From positions 1 to 64,000 of the forward strand of contig LNFB01000329.1 of assembly GCA_001464385.1 (NCBI GenBank): a stretch of DNA of 64,000 nt, in the 5' to 3' direction. Positions 52,555-60,415 of the stretch are shown here, one piece after another. The notes under the pieces are model-generated. The model was not told the DNA's origin, made no database searches, and saw only the letters and a list, made by a program, of their open reading frames with translations. Each line of letters begins with the position of its first letter. Within the stretch, counting starts at the first letter, position 1. This DNA is from Deltaproteobacteria bacterium Ga0077550. Lineage in GTDB: Bacteria; Myxococcota_A; Polyangia; Nannocystales; Nannocystaceae. The translations under genes were made by a program, and so were the position numbers.

Positions 52555-52770
52555 ATGGCGAACGAAGAACTATTCTCCCCTTCTGGGCTGACCGACAGGC
52601 AAGCCCAGGAGTTTCACAAATTCTTCATGACGGGGTTCACGGTCTTCACCTTGATCGCCGTCGTGGCTCACATCCTGGTCTGGATGTGGCGACCGTGGGT
52701 GCCGGGCAAGAACGGATACACGACGTTGCTCGACATCTCCCAGACCATCTCGCAAACGTTCCTGACGTAG
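52555..52770 (+). CDS. pufB: PufB, LH1 beta polypeptide
   Basis: 71 residues from the ATG at 52555, preceded by GGAGG. It has one membrane span. His39 (VVAHILVW) is the bacteriochlorophyll ligand, His21 (QEFHKFF) is the conserved upstream His, and the motif WMWRPWVPG follows. An extra 20 residues (to SQTFLT) extend past the usual end of beta subunits. The local bases are less GC-rich than in the flanking bch genes. pufA follows after nine bases. Confidence 0.95.
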   Translation: MANEELFSPSGLTDRQAQEFHKFFMTGFTVFTLIAVVAHILVWMWRPWVPGKNGYTTLLDISQTISQTFLT

Positions 52771-52779
52771 GAGGACGAC

Positions 52780-52953
52780 ATGCACCGCATCTGGCTATTG
52801 TTCGATCCCCGCCAAGCACTCATCGGCCTGTCGGTGTTCCTGTTCGGGCTGGCGATCGTGATCCACCTGGTGCTGCTCAGCACCCCGCGGTTCAACTGGC
52901 TCGAGGGCGCCAAGGCCGGCGCCACCAAGGTCGAGAACTCCGCCCTGCCATAG
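52780..52953 (+). CDS. pufA: PufA, LH1 alpha polypeptide
   Basis: 57 residues: MHRIWLLFDPRQALIGLSVF then LFGLAIVIHL and so on. His29 (VIHLVLL) is the bacteriochlorophyll ligand, and the aromatic after it (FNWL, Trp40) matches LH1 alpha. GGAGGACGAC directly before the ATG is a near-ideal ribosome site. It is not followed by pufL, as would be usual, but by a hairpin and a cytochrome gene. Confidence 0.95.
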   Translation: MHRIWLLFDPRQALIGLSVFLFGLAIVIHLVLLSTPRFNWLEGAKAGATKVENSALP

Positions 52954-52984
52954 GCTTGGGCGATGTAGGCAAGAGTACGACAAC

Positions 52985-53022
52985 AAGCACCCCTTTGCGC
53001 TCTCGCTTGCAAAGGGGTGCTT
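52985..53022 (+). promoter_or_regulatory. Strong hairpin after pufA (mRNA stabiliser or attenuator)
   Basis: A perfect 14-bp inverted repeat, AAGCACCCCTTTGC and its complement, has a 10-base loop and lies 31 bases after the pufA stop. A pyrimidine-rich tail follows (TTCTCCCTTC). Purple bacteria have a stem-loop here that protects pufBA mRNA and raises the LH1:RC ratio. It could equally terminate most transcripts. Confidence 0.8.
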
Positions 53023-53060
53023 CTCCCTTCAAGAGTATCCCCGCAGAGGTAGCCACACCC

Positions 53061-53426
53061 ATGAAGAAGGCGTTTTTCTCGCTGTTCGCTGTTCTCCCCT
53101 TCCTTGGTGCGTGTGACGACGCCAAGGCCCCTGCGGGCAACCCCGAGGTCGTCGCCGAGGCGCAGAAGGTCTGGGACACCAAGTGTTCGACCTGCCACGG
53201 CAAGGACGGCAAGGGTGACGGCGAGGCCGGCAAGGTCCTCCAGCCGCCACCGCGCAACTTCCAGAACAGCAGCTGGCAGGCCGACGACGCCCGGATCCGC
53301 AAGGTGATCGTCGAGGGCGGCGCAGCCGTCGGCCTCAGCGCCAACATGGCGCCGAACCCGGAGCTGAAGGACAAGCCCGAGGTCGTCGAGGAGCTCCTCA
53401 AGAAGGTGAAGAGCTTCAAGCCCTGA
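53061..53426 (+). CDS. Monohaem cytochrome c lipoprotein
   Basis: 121 residues. The signal peptide KKAFFSLFAVLPFLGAC has lipobox Cys18, so the mature protein is probably tethered to a membrane. There is a single haem site CSTCH (42-46), and a likely axial Met is in SANMAPNPEL. It is a class I cytochrome c of about 100 residues. Lying after pufBA and the hairpin, it is a candidate electron carrier between the bc1 or alternative complex and PufC. That role is inferred from position only. Confidence 0.85.
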   Translation: MKKAFFSLFAVLPFLGACDDAKAPAGNPEVVAEAQKVWDTKCSTCHGKDGKGDGEAGKVLQPPPRNFQNSSWQADDARIRKVIVEGGAAVGLSANMAPNPELKDKPEVVEELLKKVKSFKP

Positions 53427-53442
53427 GGTCGTCGGGGCGACG

Positions 53443-53460
53443 CCGAGCGCTGGCGCTCGG
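53443..53460. terminator. Hairpin between cytochrome c and ppsR (convergent)
   Basis: CCGAGCG-CTGG-CGCTCGG, extended by weaker pairing on both sides, lies 17 bases after the cytochrome stop and 48 bases beyond the ppsR stop. There is no T-tract. Confidence 0.5.
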
Positions 53461-53507
53461 TGACGCCTCGCGCGCCGCGTCCAGTGCCTCGCGCACCGCC
53501 GCGGCGA

Positions 53508-54938
53508 TCAGGGATCCCACTCGCCGCTGTTGGCCTTGAGGGGAAACTCCTCGAGGCCATAGCGGCGCATCTTCGTGTAGAGGCTCTGGCGGCTGAGTCC
53601 GAGGAGCTGTGCCGCCACCGCTCGGTTGTTGCCGCTCACGTCGAGGGCCGCCTCGATGCAGAGCCGCTCGATCATGTCGGCGGACTCCTGGACGATCTCC
53701 CGCAGCGATGTCCGACCGACGAGGGCCTGGAGCTGCTCGGGCGAGCGCGACTGGAACGAGCCGCGCCGGCCGCCGACCGTCTCGACCGTCGGCCGAATCG
53801 TGAATCCGAAGCACCGCGAATCACCGTCGGGCGTCGCGACCGCGGTGACCGTGGCCCCACGCTCGGCGCCGAAATCGCTGCGGATCACCGTCGAAAAATT
53901 GCGCACGACGCCGTGGGCGCGGAGGTTCGAGGCGATGATGTTGAGGTCGACGCCGGCGCGGCCGAGCCACGACTCGAGCGAGGTGCCGACGACCTGCGCC
54001 TCGGAGGCGCGCTCGATCATCTCGCAGAAGCTCGCGTTGGTGCTGAGGATCCGCAGCTCGTCGTCGGTGACGACGAAGCCGTCGGGCATCGCCTGGATGA
54101 CCCGGAGCAGGCGCTCCTGACCCGCGACGTCCTCGGTCGCGGCGGCGCCTGCGGTCTTCGGCCAGAACCGGAACAGGTAGACCGAACGCCCGGCCTGTCG
54201 GAACACGGTGAGCTGGGCGGTTGCGTCGATCCCCGCTTCGCCCGCGGTGCGGACGCCCACCTCGACGTTCTTGCCGGCCTCGACCGACGCGATCAACGTT
54301 GCGAGCGCTTCGTGGCTCGTCGGCGCGATCAGGTCGCGCAGGGCCTTGCCCTGCACCGCCTCGTGCGGCTTGGCGAGCAGCTTGAGCGCCGCCGGATTCA
54401 CGTCGGTGACCACGTGCCGCGGCCCGTTCGCGAGCAGCACGCCCTCCGTCGAGACGTGGAACAGGACCCGGTACTGCGCCTCCGATTGGCGGACGCGCTG
54501 GAACTCCATCTCCATCGCGAGCTGAGCGTTGACGAGGTTCTGCTGGACCGCCGCGACCGAGCGCATGTCGAGCCCGAACGCGATCACGTGGTCGCCGTCG
54601 ACGAGGGTGCCGGTGAACCGGAACGGGACCTCGCCCATCCCCTCGATCCGCATGTTCATCTCGCGGGACCGCGAGGTCTGCCCCCGGCGCGCCTCGGCGA
54701 GCAGATGCTCGGCCTTGCCGTGGCACTCCGTCGTCAGGTGGTCGATCCAACGCTCGCCCACGAGCTTCCGGAACCCGGGGTGGTTGTCGAACTCCGCACC
54801 GGCGTTGATCTCGACGATGGTGCCCTCGGCGTCGAGGACCAGGGCCAGATCGCACAGCGACGCGATGACCCGCGCCGTCAGCGGGTTGGCTTCCGGATCG
54901 AGGACCGGATGGGCAGCGTTGGGGCGTGGAACGAGCAT
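53508..54938 (-). CDS. ppsR: PpsR/CrtJ, photosynthesis repressor
   Basis: 476 residues from the ATG at 54938; a longer start at 55073 would overlap ppaA by 86 bases and give an untypical length. The order is an N-terminal PAS-like domain, a glutamine-type linker helix, two PAS domains, and a Fis-type helix-turn-helix (NRAVAAQLLGLSRQSLYTKM). Cys427 (IERLCIEAAL) corresponds to the redox-active Cys of CrtJ/PpsR. It binds TGT-N12-ACA boxes under oxic conditions, and five perfect ones occur in this window. It lies downstream of ppaA. Confidence 0.93.
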   Translation of the reverse strand: MLVPRPNAAHPVLDPEANPLTARVIASLCDLALVLDAEGTIVEINAGAEFDNHPGFRKLVGERWIDHLTTECHGKAEHLLAEARRGQTSRSREMNMRIEGMGEVPFRFTGTLVDGDHVIAFGLDMRSVAAVQQNLVNAQLAMEMEFQRVRQSEAQYRVLFHVSTEGVLLANGPRHVVTDVNPAALKLLAKPHEAVQGKALRDLIAPTSHEALATLIASVEAGKNVEVGVRTAGEAGIDATAQLTVFRQAGRSVYLFRFWPKTAGAAATEDVAGQERLLRVIQAMPDGFVVTDDELRILSTNASFCEMIERASEAQVVGTSLESWLGRAGVDLNIIASNLRAHGVVRNFSTVIRSDFGAERGATVTAVATPDGDSRCFGFTIRPTVETVGGRRGSFQSRSPEQLQALVGRTSLREIVQESADMIERLCIEAALDVSGNNRAVAAQLLGLSRQSLYTKMRRYGLEEFPLKANSGEWDP

Positions 54939-54987
54939 GGACAGTCTCGACGGAAGAGCGGCACTGGGCGGGCGAGCGACACCGAAC

Positions 54988-55755
54988 TCAGAGGGCGACG
55001 CTGGCGTGACGGTCGAGCCAGTCGAGCGCCTCACGCGCGTCCGAACAGTAGTGAGCTCCGACTTCTCTAGCATAGCCGCCGAGGTCGACGCCGCCCCCGA
55101 GCATGACCGTTACGTCACGGTTGAGAGACGCGGCCCGCACGCGCGTCACGATTCGGGCCAGGGGCTCGACCGTGGAATCCGAGCTCACCGAGATCCCCAC
55201 CATCACGACCACCTCGCTGGCCACGGTCGCGATGAGCTCGGCCTCGTCGAACACCGGGCGGACGTCGGCGTCCCAGCCCGCGTGGGCGAGCAGGTCCCCC
55301 AGCACGTGGATCGCGAGGGTGTGCTGCTCACCGGGCGCAGCGAGCAGCACCACCAGCCCGCGCGACGAGACGCGCGGCTTGAGGCGATAGCGCAGGACGC
55401 TGACGACCCGGTGCAGCGTGGCGAGCCCGATCGTCACCTCCGCGAAGGTTCGCTGGTCCTCGAGCCACTGATCTCCGAGCATGCGCGCGGCACCCCCGAC
55501 GAAGTCGAGCAGGGCGGCATCGTAGGATTCGCCGCCGAGCAGTCGCGCTTCGACGACCTCCACCGCGGCGGCGGTGTCCATCGCCACGGCGACGTCGACG
55601 AGGCGAGCGATTGCCTCCTGCGTCGGCGGCTCGGCGGGCGCTGCCGCAGGCTCGGTGCCGCACTCGTCGAGTTTGTGCGCGAGCAGCAGCCGCGGGATGA
55701 TGTCGTTGGCGACCATCCGCGCGAGCAGCCGCGGGTCCATCGCCGTGGTCGACAC
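54988..55755 (-). CDS. ppaA: PpaA/AerR, cobalamin-binding antirepressor
   Basis: 255 residues from the GTG at 55755, chosen because GAGGAG lies six bases before it; an ATG at 55740 and a longer ATG start at 55851 are possible. An N-terminal helical part (PRLLARMVANDIIPRLLLAH) precedes a B12-binding SCHIC domain with APGEQHTLAIHVLGDLLAHA and VMVGISVSSDS. AerR/PpaA proteins respond to light through cobalamin and relieve PpsR repression. The gene leads into ppsR after 49 bases. Confidence 0.88.
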   Translation of the reverse strand: MSTTAMDPRLLARMVANDIIPRLLLAHKLDECGTEPAAAPAEPPTQEAIARLVDVAVAMDTAAAVEVVEARLLGGESYDAALLDFVGGAARMLGDQWLEDQRTFAEVTIGLATLHRVVSVLRYRLKPRVSSRGLVVLLAAPGEQHTLAIHVLGDLLAHAGWDADVRPVFDEAELIATVASEVVVMVGISVSSDSTVEPLARIVTRVRAASLNRDVTVMLGGGVDLGGYAREVGAHYCSDAREALDWLDRHASVAL

Positions 55756-56271
55756 GGAAGACTCCTCGACTTGGGTTGGCAGGCGCCGCGAGGCGACGAA
55801 CGATGGTTCGCCGGTCCCGTTCACTTGGAAGTCCGTCGCACGCTTTTCCACGGCAGCCTCCTCTCCAAGGTACCTGCTCGCGGCGCGGGCGCGACCGGAA
55901 TTCGTCCGCTTCGGGGCCGGAATTCGTCGTCATCGTCCGCGGATCGGACGGTGCGTGTCGGCGAACACGGGGTTGGCAATCCAGGCCCACGACTGCCGAT
56001 CGCGGCCGTGGAGACGAGGACACCATCGCGCGTCTCGGGTTGGTCCAAGGTTGGACGATGGTGCCGACCCGAACGGCGTGCGCCTGCGCCACGCGAGCCC
56101 GTCGACGGGATCGCAGGGCGGGGACGAAACGACGTTCCGAGCGCTCCGCTCCGCTCCGCGGATCGATCCGCACCGCCGCGGCCCGCTGCCGCACGGTTCG
56201 TCACGCGCGTGTCGAATCTCGGCCGATGGGCCGCCTCCTCGGCCTGGACAGCCGCAGTTCGGCCGTCGACA
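55756..56271. other. Intergenic region between ppaA and crtD, with direct repeat
   Basis: About 515 bases with no convincing gene, although the crtD frame stays open through it. It contains two exact copies of CCGGAATTCGTC at 55895-55906 and 55917-55928 (22-base period, two helix turns) and a palindrome GTCCAAGGTTGGAC at 56043-56056. No TGT-N12-ACA box is seen. It probably holds the divergent promoters of ppaA-ppsR and crtD. Confidence 0.55.
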
Positions 56272-57768
56272 GTGGACACGACGGTGGAGACGGCGAGATC
56301 GTTCGACGCGGTGGTGGTAGGCGCCGGCCTCGGGGGCCTCGCCGCCGCGCTCGCGCTCGCCGGCGATGGCCGGCGGGTCGCCCTCGTCGAGGCGCACCCG
56401 GAGGTCGGCGGGAAGATCGCGGTGGCTCGGCTCGCGGGCCGCGAGATCGACTGCGGACCGAGCGTGCTGAGCATGCGACCGGTCTTCGAGGAGCTGTTCT
56501 CGACCGCAGGCCTCCGCCTCGACGAGCACGTCGAGCTGCAGCCGCTCGAGCTCCTCGCCCGGCACACGTGGCCCGGCGGTGCTCGGCTCGATCTGTTCGC
56601 CGACGAGCAGCGCAGCACCGAGGCGATCGCCGCGTTCGCCGGGCGCGGCGCCGTCGAGGGGTTCCGCCGGTTCCTGCGCTACGCCGCGCAGCTGCTCGAG
56701 CGCCTGGAGGCGCCGTTCCTGCGCCATGACAACGACGGCCTCGCGCGCTTGATGACGCGCGTCGGCCCGCGTGGGCTGGTCGGGCTCGCCCGCGTCGACT
56801 TCGGTCGCACGATGTGGCGGGCGCTCGGCGACTTCTTCCGCGACCCGCGACTGCGGCAGCTGTTCGCCCGCTACGCGACCTACTACGGCAGCTCGCCGTT
56901 CGCCGCACCGGCCACGCTCAACCTGATCGCGGCGGTCGAGCAGCGCGGGGTGTGGACGGTCCGCGGCGGGATGATCGCGCTGGCGCGGGCGATCGCGGCC
57001 GCCTTCACGGATGCCGGCGGCGTGGTGCTCACCGGCCACCGTGTTGCGGCGCTCGAGTCGGACGGGCACCGCGTCAGCGCGGTCCGGCTCGCCGATGGAA
57101 CGCGGCTCGGTGCACGGCACGTGGTGTTCAACGGCGATCCGAGCCGCATCGCCGACGGGCACCTCGGCGCGGCGATCCGGGGCGCCGTGCAACCCCAACA
57201 CGAGCCTGCGTCGTCGTCGGCGATGACGTGGTCCATGCTCGCGCGCCCCGAGGGACTCGAGCTCGCGCGCCACACCGTGTGCTTCGGCGACGACGCCGAG
57301 GAGTTCGACGCGCTGTTCGATCGCCGCGAGCTCCCTCGCCGCCCCACCGTGCACCTGTGCGCGCCCGATCGCGGGACGGCGCGCCCGTCGGACGTCGAGC
57401 CCGTGTTCTGCCTCGTCAACGCGCCCGCGGGCCTGCCCAGCGACGACACGCTGCAGTCCGTCGCCCGCGCCGCGATGGAGGCCACGCTCGGCGCCTGCGG
57501 ACTGCGACTCACCGCACTCGGGCCGACGATCGCAGCCACGCCGACGGACTTCGCGGAGCGATTCCCCGGCACGCAGGGGGCGCTCTGGGGCCCCGCGACG
57601 CACGGCTCGACGGCGGCGTTCCGCCGGCAGAGCTGCCGGACGGCGGTGCCGAACCTGTGGCTCGTGGGCGGCGCGACGCACCCCGGCGCCGGCCTGCCGA
57701 TGGTCACGCTCGGGGGTCTGTGGGCGGCGCGGCAGATCGGCGCCGCCCTGGGATCGCCGCGATCGTAG
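56272..57768 (+). CDS. crtD: CrtD-type carotenoid 3,4-desaturase
   Basis: 498 residues from the GTG at 56272. It belongs to the CrtI/CrtD flavin-dependent phytoene-desaturase family: FAD motif VVVGAGLGGLAAALALA (14-30), substrate-side PSVLSMRPVFEELF, and C-terminal LWLVGGATHPGAGLPMVTLG. The PGAGLPMV ending and YYGSSPFAAPATLN fit CrtD (methoxy/hydroxyneurosporene desaturase), consistent with crtF in the cluster. A CrtI assignment cannot be fully excluded. It is convergent with the T6SS genes, and the right edge of the cluster is here. Confidence 0.85.
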   Translation: MDTTVETARSFDAVVVGAGLGGLAAALALAGDGRRVALVEAHPEVGGKIAVARLAGREIDCGPSVLSMRPVFEELFSTAGLRLDEHVELQPLELLARHTWPGGARLDLFADEQRSTEAIAAFAGRGAVEGFRRFLRYAAQLLERLEAPFLRHDNDGLARLMTRVGPRGLVGLARVDFGRTMWRALGDFFRDPRLRQLFARYATYYGSSPFAAPATLNLIAAVEQRGVWTVRGGMIALARAIAAAFTDAGGVVLTGHRVAALESDGHRVSAVRLADGTRLGARHVVFNGDPSRIADGHLGAAIRGAVQPQHEPASSSAMTWSMLARPEGLELARHTVCFGDDAEEFDALFDRRELPRRPTVHLCAPDRGTARPSDVEPVFCLVNAPAGLPSDDTLQSVARAAMEATLGACGLRLTALGPTIAATPTDFAERFPGTQGALWGPATHGSTAAFRRQSCRTAVPNLWLVGGATHPGAGLPMVTLGGLWAARQIGAALGSPRS

Positions 57769-57775
57769 CCCCCGA

Positions 57776-60406
57776 TCAGCTGTCGGAGTAGTCGAACCGC
57801 CAGGCGCTCTCGCCCCCGAACGTCGCCCCGTAGCCGATGCTCAGCTTCGCCGGTACGCCACCATCGGAGGCCATCCGCTCGAGCAGGTTGCGCGCGAGGT
57901 TCGGCATCAAGGACCCGCGCAGCGCGTGGTCGAGGGCGCGCGCGCCGGTCTCCGACTCGGTGCAGCGGCTGACCATCTCGGCGACGAGGGAATCCTGGAA
58001 CGTGACCTGCGTACCGTGGGCGAGCTTGATCCGCTTGCCGAGCGACGCCAGCTTGAGCTTCGCGATCTCGGCGAGGATGTCCGGATCCATCGGGCGGTAC
58101 GGGACCATGGTCATGCGGGCGAGCAGCGCCGGCTTGAAGTGCTTGGACACGATCGGGCGGATCGCGGTCGCGACCTCCTCGGCGGTCGGCTTGGCGCCGC
58201 CCTCGTGCAGCTTCATGATCGCGTCCGTCGCCAGGTTGCTGGTCAGGATCACGACCGTGTTGCGGAAGTTGACGACCCTGCCCTCGCCGTCCGACAGCAT
58301 GCCCTTGTCGAACACCTGGTAGAACAGGTTCATGACCTCGAGGTCGGCCTTCTCGCACTCGTCGAGCAGCACCACGCTGTACGGTTTCTGCCGCACGGCT
58401 TCGGTGAGCATGCCGCCCTCGCCGTAGCCGACGTAGCCCGGCGGCGAGCCGATGAGTCGGCTGACGGTGTGCTTCTCCTGGAACTCCGACATGTTGATGG
58501 TCGTCATCGACCGCTCGCCGCCGTAGAGCAGGTCGGCCAGCGCGAGCGCGGTCTCGGTCTTGCCCACGCCCGACGGCCCGACGAACAGCATCACCGCGAT
58601 CGGCGTCTCGGGGTTGCGCACCCCGGCCTGCGACATGCGGATGGCCTCGGCGACCGCACGGGTCGCGTGGTTCTGGCCCTTGATGCGGGCCTCGAGGTTC
58701 TCCTCGAGCGCGAGCACCGTCTCGATCGAGCTCGACTTCATCTTGCCCACGGGGATGCCGGTCCAGTCGGCGACGACCTGACCGATCGAGTCGCGGTCGA
58801 CCTCGGCGTGCACGAGCGGCACCTCGCCGGCCACGGTCGCCAGCGCCGCGCGGGCGGCCTCGACGGCGGCGAGTCGCTCGGGCTTGTTCTCCGGATCCGC
58901 GGCCCGAAGCGCGTCGAGGGCCTCGCGGAGCTTGCCCAGCGCCTCCTTCTCGGCGGCGAGCTTGGCCTCGAGCGCGGCCATCTCGACGCCGATCCCCTCG
59001 ATGCGCGTCTGCAGCTCGGCCTGCCGGCCCTCGTCCTTCGCCGCACCGTCTTCGATGTCGCGCAGCCGCGCGTCACGCTCGCGCTCGACGCTCGCGAGCT
59101 CGCTGCGCAGCACCGCGATCTGCGACGGCGGAGCGTCCTGCTCGATGCGCACGCGCGCAGCCGCGGTGTCGAGCAAGTCGACGGCCTTGTCCGGCAGCTG
59201 CCGCCCCGTGATGTAGCGATCCGACAGCTCGACGGCCGCGATGATCGCGTCGTCGCGGACGATCACGTTGTGCGCGTTCTCGTAGGTGTGCCGCAGCCCC
59301 CGGAGCATCAGCACGGCGTCGGCCACCGACGGCTGATCGACCTTGACCGGCTGGAAGCGGCGCTCGAGCGCGGCGTCCTTCTCGAAGTACTTCTTGTACT
59401 CGGACCACGTCGTCGCGGCGATCGTCCGCATCTCGCCGCGGGCGAGCGCGGGCTTCAGCAGGTTGGACACCTCGCCGGCGTCGGCCCCCGAGCCGATGAG
59501 CGTGTGGGCTTCGTCGATGAACACGATGATCGGCGTGGGCGAGCCCTTGACCTCGGCGATCACCTTCTTCAAGCGGTTCTCGAGCTCGCCGCGCACGCCG
59601 GCGCCGGCCTTCAGCAGGCCCATGTCGAGGCCGAGCAGCTCGACCTGCTGCAGCTCGAGCGGGACCTCCTTGGCGACGATCGCCCGGGCCAGGCCCTCGA
59701 CCAGCGCGGTCTTGCCGACGCCCGGCTCGCCGACGATGATCGGGTTGTTCTTGCGGCGTCGCGCCAGGATGTCGATGACCTGGCGGATTTCGGCGTCGCG
59801 GCCGAAGATCGGGTCGATCTCGCCCTTCCTGGCCTTCTCGGTGAACGAGATCGTGAACTTGTCGAGGGCCTCGCGGCCCGCGGCCGAGGGCGCGCGCGGG
59901 GTGCCGTCGCCGGTGCCGGCCTGCGGGACCTCCATCGCCTCGCGCGTGCCCGCGATGACCTCGGCGAAGCTCTTCTTCAGCTCGTCCTGATCGATCGACT
60001 CGAGCTCCTCGAACGAGTCGGCGCTGTAGCGGCCGGCGCGGCCGAGGTACTCGAGCAGGAGATCGCCCGAGCGCAGCTGCACCGAGCCGCGCTCGAGGGA
60101 CGCCGTGACCCAGGCGTTCTCGAACCATGTGAAGAGGTTCTCGGCGAACACCGGGCGCCCCGCGTTGCCGCTGCGCATCTTCTGCAACGAGCGCTCGATC
60201 GCCGCCGAGATGCGCAGGCGATCCTTGCGGAAGAACTGCAGGATCGCCGCGACGTCGCCGTCCTCGATCTGCAGCAGGCCGTGCAGGAGGTGCTCCGGCG
60301 TGATCTCGTAGTAGCGACCGGCGGCCGCCCGTTCGACCACGCCCTCGAGGGCGCGGGTGCAGGTGGGATTGAGGCGACGGACGAGGGCTCTGGGATCGAC
60401 GCGCAT
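57776..60406 (-). CDS. clpV: ClpV/TssH, T6SS sheath-disassembly ATPase
   Basis: 876 residues with Clp N-domain repeats, two AAA+ modules and a middle coiled coil. The first Walker A is VGEPGVGKT (225-233), the second FVGPSGVGKTE (about 620), and the Walker B/sensor is VVLLDECEKAD. The N-terminus LNPTCTRALEGVVERAAAGR then YYEITPEHLLHGLL is typical of ClpV rather than ClpB. It recycles contracted TssBC sheaths. It lies nine bases after tssG. Confidence 0.95.
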   Translation of the reverse strand: MRVDPRALVRRLNPTCTRALEGVVERAAAGRYYEITPEHLLHGLLQIEDGDVAAILQFFRKDRLRISAAIERSLQKMRSGNAGRPVFAENLFTWFENAWVTASLERGSVQLRSGDLLLEYLGRAGRYSADSFEELESIDQDELKKSFAEVIAGTREAMEVPQAGTGDGTPRAPSAAGREALDKFTISFTEKARKGEIDPIFGRDAEIRQVIDILARRRKNNPIIVGEPGVGKTALVEGLARAIVAKEVPLELQQVELLGLDMGLLKAGAGVRGELENRLKKVIAEVKGSPTPIIVFIDEAHTLIGSGADAGEVSNLLKPALARGEMRTIAATTWSEYKKYFEKDAALERRFQPVKVDQPSVADAVLMLRGLRHTYENAHNVIVRDDAIIAAVELSDRYITGRQLPDKAVDLLDTAAARVRIEQDAPPSQIAVLRSELASVERERDARLRDIEDGAAKDEGRQAELQTRIEGIGVEMAALEAKLAAEKEALGKLREALDALRAADPENKPERLAAVEAARAALATVAGEVPLVHAEVDRDSIGQVVADWTGIPVGKMKSSSIETVLALEENLEARIKGQNHATRAVAEAIRMSQAGVRNPETPIAVMLFVGPSGVGKTETALALADLLYGGERSMTTINMSEFQEKHTVSRLIGSPPGYVGYGEGGMLTEAVRQKPYSVVLLDECEKADLEVMNLFYQVFDKGMLSDGEGRVVNFRNTVVILTSNLATDAIMKLHEGGAKPTAEEVATAIRPIVSKHFKPALLARMTMVPYRPMDPDILAEIAKLKLASLGKRIKLAHGTQVTFQDSLVAEMVSRCTESETGARALDHALRGSLMPNLARNLLERMASDGGVPAKLSIGYGATFGGESAWRFDYSDS

Positions 60407-60415
60407 GGCGAACCT

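Noticed and set aside
53061-53426. pufL, pufQ or pufX expected after pufA
   Set aside because: The only gene is a CXXCH lipoprotein; no reaction-centre or PufX/PufQ-like sequence is present there.
55956-55967. TGTCGGCGAACA as a PpsR box
   Set aside because: The spacing is TGT-N6-ACA, not N12.
54529-56271. Upstream extension of the crtD frame
   Set aside because: The frame is open but lies antisense to ppsR/ppaA and has no CrtD homology. The FAD motif begins just after the GTG at 56272.
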